DNA of 64,000 bases from Eubacteriales bacterium (GCA_030524545.1 JAUNGM010000002.1:124001-188000), one strand, 5' to 3'. Numbered from the stretch's first letter, positions 53,923 through 62,326 are shown. A program made the numbers and translations. Notes: generated from the letters alone by a model not told the origin.

Positions 53923-54468
53923 ATGAGTAAAAAAATTGTGGTTATTACGGGAAGTCCACGTAAAGCAGGAAACAGCTTTGCCATGACAGAAGCATTTATC
54001 CAGGAAGCAGAAAAGAGAGGGCATATCATCACAAGGTTTGATGCAGCTATGAAAAATGTAGGGGGCTGTCATGCCTGTGAGACTTGTTTTAAGACCGGAA
54101 AGGCCTGTTCCTTTGACGATGATTTTAATACGATTGCCCCGGCAATTCTGGAAGCAGATGCGGTTGTTTTTACCATGCCTGTTTACTGGTATTCCATCCC
54201 GGCACAGGTGAAGGGCGTGATTGATAAACTGTTTTCTTTCTGTGTTGCAGGGAAAGACATTGCAGGAAAAGAATGTGCATTGATTGCCTGCTGTGAAGAG
54301 GATGATCTGTCTGTCTTAGATGGAGTTCGCATTCCTATCGAACGTTCTGCGGCACTGCTGAAATGGAAGATGGTAGGAGAAGTCCTTATTCCCGGAGTTT
54401 TAAATGCTGGAGATATTGAGAAGACAGATGGATGCGAAAAGGCTGCGGCTTTAGCAGAAAAGTTTTAA
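53923..54468 (+). CDS. NAD(P)H-dependent FMN oxidoreductase, flavodoxin fold (1 of 3)
   Basis: A 181-residue flavodoxin-fold protein with the FMN phosphate loop TGSPRKAGNSFAM (about 9-21) and MPVYWYSIPAQVKGVIDKL (about 86-104). A C-x2-C-x5-C cluster (CHACETCFKTGKAC) follows the first helix, as in iron-sulfur flavoproteins or NADPH-dependent reductases. It probably reduces quinones, nitro compounds or other electrophiles. First of three tandem relatives, facing HxlR, which likely controls it. Confidence 0.9.
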   Translation: MSKKIVVITGSPRKAGNSFAMTEAFIQEAEKRGHIITRFDAAMKNVGGCHACETCFKTGKACSFDDDFNTIAPAILEADAVVFTMPVYWYSIPAQVKGVIDKLFSFCVAGKDIAGKECALIACCEEDDLSVLDGVRIPIERSAALLKWKMVGEVLIPGVLNAGDIEKTDGCEKAAALAEKF

Positions 54469-54487
54469 TGAGCAGGAGGAATTGGAA

Positions 54488-55036
54488 ATGAGTAAGAAGA
54501 TTATCGTATTAAACGGAAGCCCGCGCAAAAATGGAAATACCTCTGCACTTGTGAAAGCATTTGCAGAAGGAGCAGAGAGTGCGGGAAACAGCGTCACGGA
54601 GTTTTTTCTTGATCGCATGAATATCCATGGCTGTAAGGGATGCTTTGGGGGAGGCAAAAATCCGGACAGTCCCTGTGTACAGAAGGATGATATGGATAAG
54701 ATCTATCCTGTTTATAAGGAGGCGGACATTGTTGTACTGGCAACACCGCTGTATTACTGGACCATAAGTGGTCAGCTTAAATGTGCGTTTGACCGTTTGT
54801 TTGCAGTGGCTGAATGTGACCCGGATTACCGTAATCCGAAGAAAGACAGCATTCTTATCATGGCTGCTGAAGGCTATGGATTTGAGGAAAGTGAATACTG
54901 GTATGACCGTTTGGAAAAACATCTGGGCTGGAAGAATCTTGGCAAGATTCTTTGCGGCGGTGTTATGGCAGTTGGGGACGTTGAAGGCAGGAGTGAATTA
55001 AAAGAAGCTTACGAATTGGGCAAATCCATTCATTGA
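54488..55036 (+). CDS. NAD(P)H-dependent FMN oxidoreductase, flavodoxin fold (2 of 3)
   Basis: A 182-residue paralogue of its neighbour with LNGSPRKNGNTSALVKAF at the FMN loop, GCKGCFGGGKNPDSPC as the cysteine region and TPLYYWTISGQLKCAFDRL for the flavin ring. ATG 54488 lies seven bases after AGGAGGA; TTG 54482 is less likely. It begins 19 bases after the first gene, so they are one transcript. Substrate unknown. Confidence 0.9.
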   Translation: MSKKIIVLNGSPRKNGNTSALVKAFAEGAESAGNSVTEFFLDRMNIHGCKGCFGGGKNPDSPCVQKDDMDKIYPVYKEADIVVLATPLYYWTISGQLKCAFDRLFAVAECDPDYRNPKKDSILIMAAEGYGFEESEYWYDRLEKHLGWKNLGKILCGGVMAVGDVEGRSELKEAYELGKSIH

Positions 55037-55066
55037 TCCGGATATTAACCAGAAAGGAAACAGGGC

Positions 55067-55690
55067 ATGAGTAAAGTTTTATTAATTAATGGCAGTCCAA
55101 ATGAACGTGGCTGTACCTATACCGCTTTGAATGAAATAGCGGAGACACTTTCTAAAAATAACGTGGAATCGGAAATCCTGTATCTTGGGAAAAAGCCGGT
55201 AGCAGGCTGTATTGCCTGCGGAAAATGCGCCCGGACAGGGAGATGTGTATTTAACGATAAAGTAAATGAGGTTCTGGAAAAGCTGGATGAGTATGATGGA
55301 ATTGTAGTTGGCTCTCCGGTATATTATGCCGGCCCTTCCGGACAGCTCTGCGCTTTTCTTGACCGTTTGTTTTACTGCAGTGAAGGCCGTATGGCAGGAA
55401 AGCTGGCAGCATCGGTAGTTTCCTGCCGCAGAGGAGGCGCAAGTGCGGCTTTTGACCGCCTGAATAAGTATTTTGGAATCAGCAATATGCACATAGTTGG
55501 TTCTCAATACTGGAATCAGGTACATGGATTTACGCCGGATGATGTACGTAAGGATGGGGAAGGGCTGCAAACGATGCGCACTCTGGCACAAAATATGGCC
55601 TGGCTCCTTAAGGGAATTGAAGCAGGGCGTGAAAAGGGTGTGGAATCGCCTCAGTATGAGGAGAGGATCCATACACATTTTATAAATTAG
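55067..55690 (+). CDS. Flavodoxin-fold FMN oxidoreductase (3 of 3)
   Basis: A 207-residue relative with INGSPNERGCTYTALNEIA, the cysteine cluster GCIACGKCARTGRC and SPVYYAGPSGQLCAFLDRL. The insert SEGRMAGKLAASVVSCRRGG is characteristic of the iron-sulfur flavoprotein-like subgroup. It starts 30 bases after the second gene. The three paralogues differ in length and C-terminus, suggesting different substrates rather than recent duplication. Confidence 0.9.
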   Translation: MSKVLLINGSPNERGCTYTALNEIAETLSKNNVESEILYLGKKPVAGCIACGKCARTGRCVFNDKVNEVLEKLDEYDGIVVGSPVYYAGPSGQLCAFLDRLFYCSEGRMAGKLAASVVSCRRGGASAAFDRLNKYFGISNMHIVGSQYWNQVHGFTPDDVRKDGEGLQTMRTLAQNMAWLLKGIEAGREKGVESPQYEERIHTHFIN

Positions 55691-55824
55691 CGGATAATAA
55701 GTTTGTGAAATGTGAATGAAATATTTTATTCCAGGAAAGATGTTGTAAACAGGGTTTTGTTCTGTGGTATTTTGGGAAATGGATACCACGGGACGATGCC
55801 CTGTATTTTTTGTATAAATATACA

Positions 55825-56277
55825 TCAGGGTTCGTAATCGAATCTGACATCATCATTTTCGTGGTAATAATCTAATAACTGCTGTAAAGTAATCCCTTCC
55901 ATCGCTTCTTGTACGGATGCACCAATCTCATCATAAGGTTTTTTTAATACAGCCTGGATTCGCTTCCCCACAGGGCATTTATCGGAAGGATTTGGATGAA
56001 ATCCGATAAAATGTTCCAGTCCATCTGGTTCAAGGGCATGATAAATTTCCCAAACGGTAAGACTTTTCGGATCCCGAACCAGATAAGCGCCGCCGATTCC
56101 ACGCACAACAGAGATGATGCCGGCTTTCTGTAAAATATTCAGAATACTTCTTATTGCAGCGGAATTGCATCCTGTACTTTTGGCAAGCAGTTCACTGGTC
56201 ACTTTTACTTTGTTTTCATATTCGGAAATAAATACTAAGCAGTGTAATGCAATGGAGCATTTGGTATTGAGCCTCAT
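55825..56277 (-). CDS. Rrf2-family transcriptional regulator
   Basis: A 150-residue winged-helix protein of the Rrf2 family: KCSIALHCLVFISEY, VTSELLAKSTGCNSAAIRSI, then ISVVRGIGGAYLVRDPKSLT. Rrf2 proteins such as IscR and NsrR bind iron-sulfur clusters through three cysteines; here only Cys7, Cys36 and a later SDKCPVG cysteine are seen, not the IscR spacing. It may therefore sense redox or cysteine status (CymR-like). It is divergent from the flavodoxin-ferredoxin gene across a promoter with two operators. Confidence 0.92.
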   Translation of the reverse strand: MRLNTKCSIALHCLVFISEYENKVKVTSELLAKSTGCNSAAIRSILNILQKAGIISVVRGIGGAYLVRDPKSLTVWEIYHALEPDGLEHFIGFHPNPSDKCPVGKRIQAVLKKPYDEIGASVQEAMEGITLQQLLDYYHENDDVRFDYEP

Positions 56278-56307
56278 TGTGATTGCCTCTTTCCTGTTTT
56301 TAAAGTG

Positions 56308-56336
56308 ATTATACTCTATTTTGGAAATGTTGTAAA
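56308..56336 (-). promoter_or_regulatory. SigA promoter for the Rrf2 gene
   Basis: On the - strand TTTACA (56331-56336), a 17-base spacer and TATAAT (56308-56313). The -35 overlaps the left operator arm, so the regulator probably represses itself. Confidence 0.7.
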
Positions 56337-56391
56337 TATTGACAGTACAACGTGAATGGAGTATACTTGTTGTAAAAAATAAAAATACAAC
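56329..56391. promoter_or_regulatory. Twin operators GTTGTA-N11-TACAAC in the Rrf2 intergenic region
   Basis: Two inverted repeats of identical arms and spacing: GTTGTA 56329-56334 with TACAAC 56346-56351, and GTTGTA 56369-56374 with TACAAC 56386-56391. Their centres are 40 bp apart, about four helical turns. The + strand promoter TTGACA (56339-56344), 17 bases, TATACT (56362-56367) lies between and within them. Confidence 0.8.
56339..56367 (+). promoter_or_regulatory. SigA promoter for the flavodoxin-ferredoxin gene
   Basis: TTGACA, 17-base spacer, TATACT. The -35 is inside operator 1 and operator 2 begins directly after the -10, a layout for tight repression. Confidence 0.8.
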
Positions 56392-56509
56392 ATTTCAACA
56401 GAAATGAAGCATTATGATATGAATGGAGCGGGAGTATGAATGCGGTGATTTTAGCGTGCAGCTCTTTAAACAGGCATGTGGAAACGGTACAGAAAAAGGA
56501 GGAAAAGTT

Positions 56510-57271
56510 ATGTTGAATATAGCAGAACTGTATTATTTTAGCCCAACAGGGGGAACCAAAAAGGCAGGAAAAATTTTCTGTGAAGGGATTTCAAAGAATG
56601 TAAAAACCGTGGATCTGAGTTTACGGGATAAGGCGGTGGAAAAACCGGAAGGTGAACTGGTAGTTATTGCAGTTCCAGTTTTTGGCGGCAGGATTCCGGC
56701 TATTGCAGCGGAAAGGCTGAACAAATTAGAAGGAAGCGGGAAAAAAGCAGTTACCCTGGTGATTTACGGAAACCGGGCTTATGAAGATGCTCTTTTGGAA
56801 TTAAACAATATTGTCACGGAAAGAGGATTCCAGGTGGCTGCATCTGCTGCTTTGGTTGCACAGCATTCCATGGCGCCGGAAGTAGGAAAGGGAAGGCCGG
56901 ATGAACAAGACAGGCGATCGATCCTTGAGTTTGCCGGGAAAGTGTTGGATAAGCTGGAAAGCGGTTCAGAATCTCCGGTAAAGGTGCCTGGAAATTATCC
57001 GTATAAAAATGGAATGAGCATGCTTGTGACACCAGTTTCCCTGCCATCCTGTAAGCAGTGTGGAAAATGCGCTACTGTCTGTCCGACCGGGGCGATCCAA
57101 ATAGAAAATGGAGCGGCTATAACAAGCCCGGAGAGATGTATTTTATGTATGGCCTGTGTTTCTGCCTGTCCGGAACATGCCCGCATTCTTCCGCCGCCTT
57201 TACAGGAAAAGATGGAGCAGATGCTGGGAGCATTAAAATCTGTACGCAGAGAAAATGAGTTCTTTTTATGA
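56510..57271 (+). CDS. EFR1-type flavodoxin-ferredoxin fusion protein
   Basis: A 253-residue electron-transfer protein. An N-terminal flavodoxin domain (YYFSPTGGTKKAGKIF at the FMN loop) is joined to a C-terminal two-cluster ferredoxin with CKQCGKCATVCPTGA and CILCMACVSACPEHA. Such EFR1 family proteins are frequent in gut Clostridia; partners are mostly unknown. ATG 56510 follows AAAAAGGAGG. The divergent Rrf2 protein likely controls it, so the role may be tied to iron-sulfur or redox balance. Confidence 0.9.
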   Translation: MLNIAELYYFSPTGGTKKAGKIFCEGISKNVKTVDLSLRDKAVEKPEGELVVIAVPVFGGRIPAIAAERLNKLEGSGKKAVTLVIYGNRAYEDALLELNNIVTERGFQVAASAALVAQHSMAPEVGKGRPDEQDRRSILEFAGKVLDKLESGSESPVKVPGNYPYKNGMSMLVTPVSLPSCKQCGKCATVCPTGAIQIENGAAITSPERCILCMACVSACPEHARILPPPLQEKMEQMLGALKSVRRENEFFL

Positions 57272-57452
57272 GATAACAGGGAAGGGCAAAAAAGAGGAAT
57301 GTGTAGCGCAGACGATAATGGAACTGTTTGAGTACCGGAAGATGTAGCCTATGCAGAGGGCTTGCAGAGATTTTGAAAATGCTTGACGGGGAAATGAATA
57401 AACAGGATGAATGAAAGAAAAAATGCTGTGAAATGCAGCAGAGGGGAACAAG

Positions 57453-58766
57453 TTGAAATCAAATTATGAAACCATGCGGGACCGCATGCAGGTGAAATTT
57501 TTAGAATATGACCAGGCGCATATGATCGAAAAGCACCGATTGAACTATGATGAGACATATCTGTATATTAAATTTGTCGGAAGAATGTATCGGATTAACC
57601 GTAAAAATGGGAAAGTTGAATGGTCAGAGGATGGTTTTAAAAATTGTACGGATGCCGGCTACAATGAAGCAATGTCGATTTTTGATATTTTGTGCTATTC
57701 CAAAGATAGATGCCGCTTATCCGGTAAGTTCTGTAATATTCATCAGCTAAAGGGAACAGTTCAGTCTTCCGGAACTGGTGGAACAATTTTTTATCATCAA
57801 ATTCGATATTTTGACGGAAAAACAGAAAAGCTCTCCCAGGCCTGTGAAGCCCTCGGAGGAGAAAAGGAAACGATCGGGGATGTCTCCTACCGTTTATATC
57901 CATTTGAATTTTTGCCAATGATGCTGCAGTTTTGGAATTCGGATGAAGAATTCCCGGCAAATCTGAAAATTATGTGGGATGAAAATATTCTGGATTATGT
58001 ACATTTCGAAACAACCCAGTTTATTGCCAGCCATGTATTACATCGCATAGAAGAAATTATGAAAATACATATGTTGAAAGTGATTCTTTTTGATATTGAT
58101 AATACATTGTTAAGCTTCGATGAATATGTGAAGGAATCTATGAAAAACGGCTTCGCAAAGTATCAGCTTTGTGTGTATGAAGAGGAAATGTTTTCCGTAT
58201 TCAATCGAATAAACAATTCTTTGTGGCAAGCCATTGAAAAAGGAGAAATGACTTTTGAGGAATTGCAGAAGAAGCGATGGAATCTGATATTCGAAGAGCT
58301 GGGAATTTCATTTGACGGTTTAATATTTGAAAAGTATTTCGGAGAATGCTTGCTTGAAAGTGCCATTCCCGAAAACGGAGCGCTGGAACTGCTGGAGTAT
58401 CTTCGTGGAAAATATATCCTCTGTGTCGCAAGCAATGGTCCGTATTTACAGCAGGTGAACAGGCTTAAAATAAGTGGAATGTTACCGTATTTTTCACACC
58501 TTTTTATTTCAGAAGAAATCGGCAGTTCCAAACCCTCCGAAGGTTTTTTCAGAACTTGTTTGGAACGCCTAAACTTAAATATGTATTATGAAATTCAACC
58601 GCATGAGATCATAATTGTAGGAGATTCCATATCTTCAGATATGATGGGCGGGATTGAATTTGGAATGCAAACCTGTTTTTATAATTCCAGAAAAGAATCC
58701 ATTCCCAATGGACTGAAGGTGGATTATGAAGTTACCTCGCTAGAGGAAATACAGCAGTTTGCTTGA
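57453..58766 (+). CDS. DUF3786 domain fused to a HAD-superfamily hydrolase
   Basis: A 437-residue protein in two parts. Residues 1 to about 205 look like DUF3786, a domain of unknown function, with CYSKDRCRLSGKFCNIHQLKG and FWNSDEEFPANLKIMWDENI. From about 210 a HAD phosphatase begins: ILFDIDNTLL (Asp214 nucleophile, Asp216), an alpha-helical cap, VASNG, SSKPSEGFF and IIVGDSISSDMMGG (Asp391). The HAD half resembles YjjG-type nucleotidases. Translation starts at TTG 57453 after GAGGGG. The fusion suggests that the unknown domain supplies or regulates a phosphorylated substrate, which is inference. The AT-richer, ATT/AAT-heavy codon use differs from neighbours. Confidence 0.85.
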   Translation: MKSNYETMRDRMQVKFLEYDQAHMIEKHRLNYDETYLYIKFVGRMYRINRKNGKVEWSEDGFKNCTDAGYNEAMSIFDILCYSKDRCRLSGKFCNIHQLKGTVQSSGTGGTIFYHQIRYFDGKTEKLSQACEALGGEKETIGDVSYRLYPFEFLPMMLQFWNSDEEFPANLKIMWDENILDYVHFETTQFIASHVLHRIEEIMKIHMLKVILFDIDNTLLSFDEYVKESMKNGFAKYQLCVYEEEMFSVFNRINNSLWQAIEKGEMTFEELQKKRWNLIFEELGISFDGLIFEKYFGECLLESAIPENGALELLEYLRGKYILCVASNGPYLQQVNRLKISGMLPYFSHLFISEEIGSSKPSEGFFRTCLERLNLNMYYEIQPHEIIIVGDSISSDMMGGIEFGMQTCFYNSRKESIPNGLKVDYEVTSLEEIQQFA

Positions 58767-59306
58767 TTCTGTATTTACAGTTGGGAATATTGCAATACAT
58801 TACTGTGTGGTGAAAAATGAAGTCATGAGTATGTGCGGTACTGCCAGGAAGGAGAGAGACGTTGTTTGCTCCGGTATTTATATTAAGGATGAAAAGCCTG
58901 ATAAGCGTAATGCCGGACACCAATTGGAGCTGAGGTGTAGAAATCTGTCTTGTTATATTGGGAAGATAAAAGTAAAACGAGGGGTATAATTGGAAGTCGG
59001 CAGGGGCTGCGTCTGAATTGCCGTAAAACGGCGGTTTTGGGAGATAGGCCATTTCATTTTGATAAAAAGTTTTGTCGTAAAGATTTGAATTGCCGGAAAA
59101 TTCCATGAAAATAAATGAAAAACAACCTCGAAAAAAAGAATTCCCTGTAGAAAAAAAAGCGTGTGAAAAGTCGAAAGAAGACGAACGAAAATGCCCTGTT
59201 TCAGCCACTTTCGGCTTGATTTCAACATCTGCATTCTACTATAATGTCCTTGATGTGCAAGAGGAACTGGAAAATAGTCAGAAGAAGTTAGGAGGAGAGA
59301 GGCCTC
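58767..59306. other. 540-base region upstream of spo0A, no convincing gene
   Basis: A weak open frame (58759-58989) begins with TTG without a binding site and resembles no family I know, so I do not call it. The second half is A-rich and carries 0A-box-like heptamers: TGTCGTA (59073-59079), AGTCGAA (59169-59175) and AGACGAA (59179-59185), near the TGNCGAA consensus. The spo0A promoter follows at 59216. Confidence 0.5.
59216..59245 (+). promoter_or_regulatory. SigA-type promoter for spo0A
   Basis: TTGATT (59216-59221), an 18-base spacer and TATAAT (59240-59245), 62 bases before the start. The 0A-like boxes lie 30-145 bases upstream of the -35, fitting autoregulation. Confidence 0.6.
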
Positions 59307-60116
59307 ATGGAGAAATTAAATGTGGCAATTGCAGATGATAACGAGAAAATGGTAGAAGTACTTGGTCGAATGATCGAAGAGGATAAAGACCTGGAATTGG
59401 TCGGAAAAGCACATAACGGAGAAGAAATATGCAGTATCATCAAAGAAAAGGAACCGGATGTGGTGGTATTGGATATTATCATGCCAAAGGTTGACGGACT
59501 TTCTGTAATGGAGCGCTTCAATCACGACAGCACCTGCAAAAAAACGCCTACATTTATCGTCGTATCTGCCGTGGGGCAGGAACGGATCACGGAAGATGCC
59601 TTTAACCTGGGTGCGGATTATTATATGCTGAAACCTTTTGACAATCAGATGCTTCTCAACAGAATCAAACATATCCGTAAAATCGGGGAGAAACGGACGC
59701 GGGAGATCAACCGTCAGAACTCAGTGAGGGAAAATCCGGATACATATGCCAAAAAGAATCTGGAAGCAGATGTCACAAATGTCATTCACGAGATCGGTGT
59801 TCCGGCGCACATCAAAGGCTATCAATATTTACGGGATGCAATCATACTTTCCGTGAATGATATGGAAATGCTGAATTCCATCACAAAAATTCTGTATCCG
59901 ACCATTGCCAAAAAGCATCAGACAACACCGAGCCGTGTAGAAAGGGCCATCCGTCATGCCATAGAAGTGGCCTGGAGCAGGGGAAAAATGGATACCATTG
60001 ATGAATTATTCGGGTATACGGTAAGTACGGGGAAAGGAAAACCCACAAATTCAGAGTTTATTGCATTAATCGCAGATAAGATACGTCTGGAATATAAAAA
60101 TCACTCTTTCCAATAG
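59307..60116 (+). CDS. spo0A: Sporulation master regulator Spo0A
   Basis: A 269-residue response regulator. The receiver domain (1 to about 125) has the acidic pair Asp10-Asp11, phosphoacceptor Asp56 in VVLDIIMP and the conserved Lys in MLKPFD. The C-terminal DNA-binding domain (about 150-269) has [39 protein letters not shown] and [10 protein letters not shown], the Spo0A recognition region. Phosphorylated Spo0A binds 0A boxes to start sporulation. The start follows GGAGG. It is separated from spoIVB by the redox cluster. Confidence 0.97.
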   Translation: MEKLNVAIADDNEKMVEVLGRMIEEDKDLELVGKAHNGEEICSIIKEKEPDVVVLDIIMPKVDGLSVMERFNHDSTCKKTPTFIVVSAVGQERITEDAFNLGADYYMLKPFDNQMLLNRIKHIRKIGEKRTREINRQNSVRENPDTYAKKNLEADVTNVIHEIGVPAHIKGYQYLRDAIILSVNDMEMLNSITKILYPTIAKKHQTTPSRVERAIRHAIEVAWSRGKMDTIDELFGYTVSTGKGKPTNSEFIALIADKIRLEYKNHSFQ

Positions 60117-60135
60117 AGCTATTTTGCGGTATAAT
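60107..60135 (+). promoter_or_regulatory. SigA-type promoter for glgA
   Basis: TTTCCA (60107-60112), 17 bases, TATAAT (60130-60135). The -35 overlaps the end of spo0A. Confidence 0.5.
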
Positions 60136-60198
60136 AAATAAAATAGCCAAACAAAGTGAAGCTATAAGAATGTAGTCACCAAGGAGGGGTAATTACGG

Positions 60199-61644
60199 AT
60201 GAAGAAAATATTATATGCAACATCTGAAGCGGTACCATTTATCAAAACCGGAGGGCTGGCGGACGTAGCAGGTGCTCTTCCGAAATGCTTTGACAAGCGT
60301 TATTTTGATATCCGCGTGATTCTGCCGAAATATGCATGTATGAAGCAGGAATGGAAAGATAAGATGGAATACGTAACGCATTTCTACATGGATCTTGGAT
60401 ACAAGAACTGCTATGTGGGAATCATGCAGATGGAATATGATGGGGTAACGTTCTATTTTATTGACAACGAATACTATTTCAGCGGACCGAAGCCATATGA
60501 CGGCGGTACATGGGATCTGGAGAAATTTGCATTTTTCTCCAAGGCCGTATTGTCAGTGCTTCCGGTCATTGATTTCCGTCCGGATATCATCCACTGTCAT
60601 GACTGGCAGACTGGCCTTGTGCCTGTATACCTGCACGATTCTTTCCAGCAAAACCAGTTCTTCTGGGGAATCAAGACAATTATGACGATTCATAACCTGA
60701 AATTCCAGGGCGTATGGGATGTAAAGACGATCAAAGAGATTACAGGACTGTCCGACTACTATTTCGCACCGGACAAGCTGGAGGCATACAAGGATGCTAA
60801 CTACCTGAAAGGCGGAATTGTATTTGCAGATGCGGTGACTACGGTAAGCAGTACCTATGCAGAAGAAATCAAGACACCATTCTACGGAGAACGTCTGGAT
60901 GGACTGATGTGTGCACGGTCCAATGACCTGCGCGGTATTGTCAATGGTATTGACTATGATTTGTTTAATCCTGAGACAGATCCGCATATTGCCCAGAATT
61001 ATAATGCAACCACTTTCCGTAAAGAAAAAGTAAAGAACAAACTTCAGCTTCAGAAAGATCTCGGACTGGATCAGGATCCGAAGGCAATGATGATCGGTAT
61101 TGTTTCCCGACTGACTGACCAGAAGGGCTTTGACCTGATTGCCTATATCATGGATGAACTGTGCCAGGATGCTGTACAGATTGTTGTTCTTGGTACAGGC
61201 GACGAGCGCTATGAGAATATGTTCCGTCACTTTGACTGGAAATACCATGGCAAGGTTTCCGCACAGATTTATTATGATGAGCCTTTGTCCCACAGAATTT
61301 ATGCTGCTTCCGATGCATTTCTGATGCCGTCTCTGTTTGAGCCGTGCGGCTTAAGCCAGCTTATGAGCCTTCGTTATGGGACACTGCCGATCGTAAGAGA
61401 AACAGGCGGTCTGAAAGATACGGTTGAGCCATACAATGAGTTTGAAGGTACAGGCACAGGGTTCAGCTTCCGCAATTATAATGCGCATGAAATGCTTGCA
61501 ACGATTCGTAATGCAGAGCACGTTTACTATGATAAGAAACGTGAATGGAACAAGATGGTTGACCGTGCTATGGCTGCTGATTTCTCATGGAACAATTCCG
61601 CACGCCAGTATGAAGAGATGTACAACTGGCTGATTGGGGAATAA
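60199..61644 (+). CDS. glgA: Glycogen synthase (ADP-glucose type)
   Basis: A 481-residue GT5 glycosyltransferase that lengthens alpha-1,4-glucan from ADP-glucose. It has the ADP-glucose-binding KTGGLADVAGALP (16-28), HCHDWQTGLVPVYL, a C-terminal domain with GIVSRLTDQKGFDLI and the catalytic-site segment PSLFEPCGLSQLMSLRYGTLPIV in shorter parts. The length is standard. It stands alone, without glgC, glgD or glgB nearby, downstream of spo0A; glycogen-like granulose is often accumulated at the onset of clostridial sporulation. Confidence 0.96.
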   Translation: MKKILYATSEAVPFIKTGGLADVAGALPKCFDKRYFDIRVILPKYACMKQEWKDKMEYVTHFYMDLGYKNCYVGIMQMEYDGVTFYFIDNEYYFSGPKPYDGGTWDLEKFAFFSKAVLSVLPVIDFRPDIIHCHDWQTGLVPVYLHDSFQQNQFFWGIKTIMTIHNLKFQGVWDVKTIKEITGLSDYYFAPDKLEAYKDANYLKGGIVFADAVTTVSSTYAEEIKTPFYGERLDGLMCARSNDLRGIVNGIDYDLFNPETDPHIAQNYNATTFRKEKVKNKLQLQKDLGLDQDPKAMMIGIVSRLTDQKGFDLIAYIMDELCQDAVQIVVLGTGDERYENMFRHFDWKYHGKVSAQIYYDEPLSHRIYAASDAFLMPSLFEPCGLSQLMSLRYGTLPIVRETGGLKDTVEPYNEFEGTGTGFSFRNYNAHEMLATIRNAEHVYYDKKREWNKMVDRAMAADFSWNNSARQYEEMYNWLIGE

Positions 61645-61721
61645 ATCAGAGAATTTTATGGATACCTTGAAGTAAATGAGATTTTACCAGAAATTTTAAT
61701 TATTTTAATTTGAAATAATCG

Positions 61722-61760
61722 GAACCCTGTCCGTTTTCCTGAACGGAACAGGGTTCTTTT
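61722..61760 (+). terminator. Terminator after glgA
   Basis: GAACCCTGT (61722-61730) pairs with ACAGGGTTC (61748-61756), extended by CCGTT/AACGG with one bulged base, then TTTT. Confidence 0.85.
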
Positions 61761-61807
61761 ATGTTCCGGGAATACCTGAAAGAAGATTTGGCGAATCTTC
61801 TTTTGGT

Positions 61808-61837
61808 GTATATTCTTTTTTGTTTTTTGAGATACTA
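61808..61837 (+). promoter_or_regulatory. Candidate sporulation-sigma promoter for the coat-type genes
   Basis: GTATATT (61808-61814) resembles a sigma-E -35, and GATACTA (61831-61837) weakly resembles the CATACANT -10, but the 16-base spacer is slightly long. No SigA promoter was seen. Confidence 0.3.
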
Positions 61838-61869
61838 CTACTGTAAATATAAGTGAGGAGGTAAATATC

Positions 61870-62055
61870 ATGACAGATATTTCAGAACTGGATTTACAGA
61901 ACCTTCGCCATTTGATCGGCGGCTTTGACACCACTCACTGCAAAATGCAGGACTATGCGCAGAAAGCAGAAGACATGGAAGTAAAGCAGTTCTTCCAGAA
62001 ATCTGCTCAGTCAGCACAGCAGACCAAGCAGCAGTTGATGCAGTTTTTACAGTAG
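61870..62055 (+). CDS. Small spore coat-associated protein (CotF-partner type)
   Basis: A 61-residue helical protein (LDLQNLRHLIGGFDTTHCKM, then VKQFFQKSAQSAQQTKQQLM). Short Gln-rich helical proteins with this RHLIGG-FDT-HCKM pattern are commonly encoded just before CotF-like genes in Clostridia. AGGAGG precedes ATG 61870. The next gene starts 11 bases after its stop, so both are likely made together late in sporulation. Confidence 0.7.
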   Translation: MTDISELDLQNLRHLIGGFDTTHCKMQDYAQKAEDMEVKQFFQKSAQSAQQTKQQLMQFLQ

Positions 62056-62065
62056 GAGGTGCTTT

Positions 62066-62314
62066 ATGAACGAGAAAGCTATGGTAGCAGATACCCTTGC
62101 AGGTATCAACGGTGAGCTTGTGCGTTATGGAGAAATGATCCCTCAGACAGAAAACGCACAGTTAAAACAGACCCTGAAGCAGATTCGCAATCAGTGTGAG
62201 ATGTCCCAGGAAGAAATCTATAAAATTGCAAGAGCCAAAGGATATTATGTTCCTGCGGCAAAGGCAACAAGAGAAGAAGTGGATCATGTCCGTTCCATTC
62301 TGACTCAGGGTTGA
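62066..62314 (+). CDS. CotF-family spore coat protein
   Basis: An 82-residue protein of the CotF domain type: KAMVADTLAGINGELVRYGE, then LKQTLKQIRNQCEMSQEEIY and the ending AKGYYVPAAKAT. The domain is built of two helices with the conserved RNQCE segment. CotF-type proteins are packed into the spore coat. AGTAGGAGGT precedes ATG 62066. Followed by a terminator. Confidence 0.88.
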   Translation: MNEKAMVADTLAGINGELVRYGEMIPQTENAQLKQTLKQIRNQCEMSQEEIYKIARAKGYYVPAAKATREEVDHVRSILTQG

Positions 62315-62326
62315 TCTTAACAGCCG

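Noticed and set aside
55764-55820. Terminator between the third flavodoxin-like gene and the Rrf2 gene
   Set aside because: A GTGGTAT/ATACCAC pair and a GGGACGATGCCC motif exist, but no single clear stem followed by a T-run could be drawn.
58759-58989. 76-codon + strand frame between the HAD fusion and spo0A
   Set aside because: TTG start without ribosome binding site, overlapping the previous gene end, and no recognisable domain.
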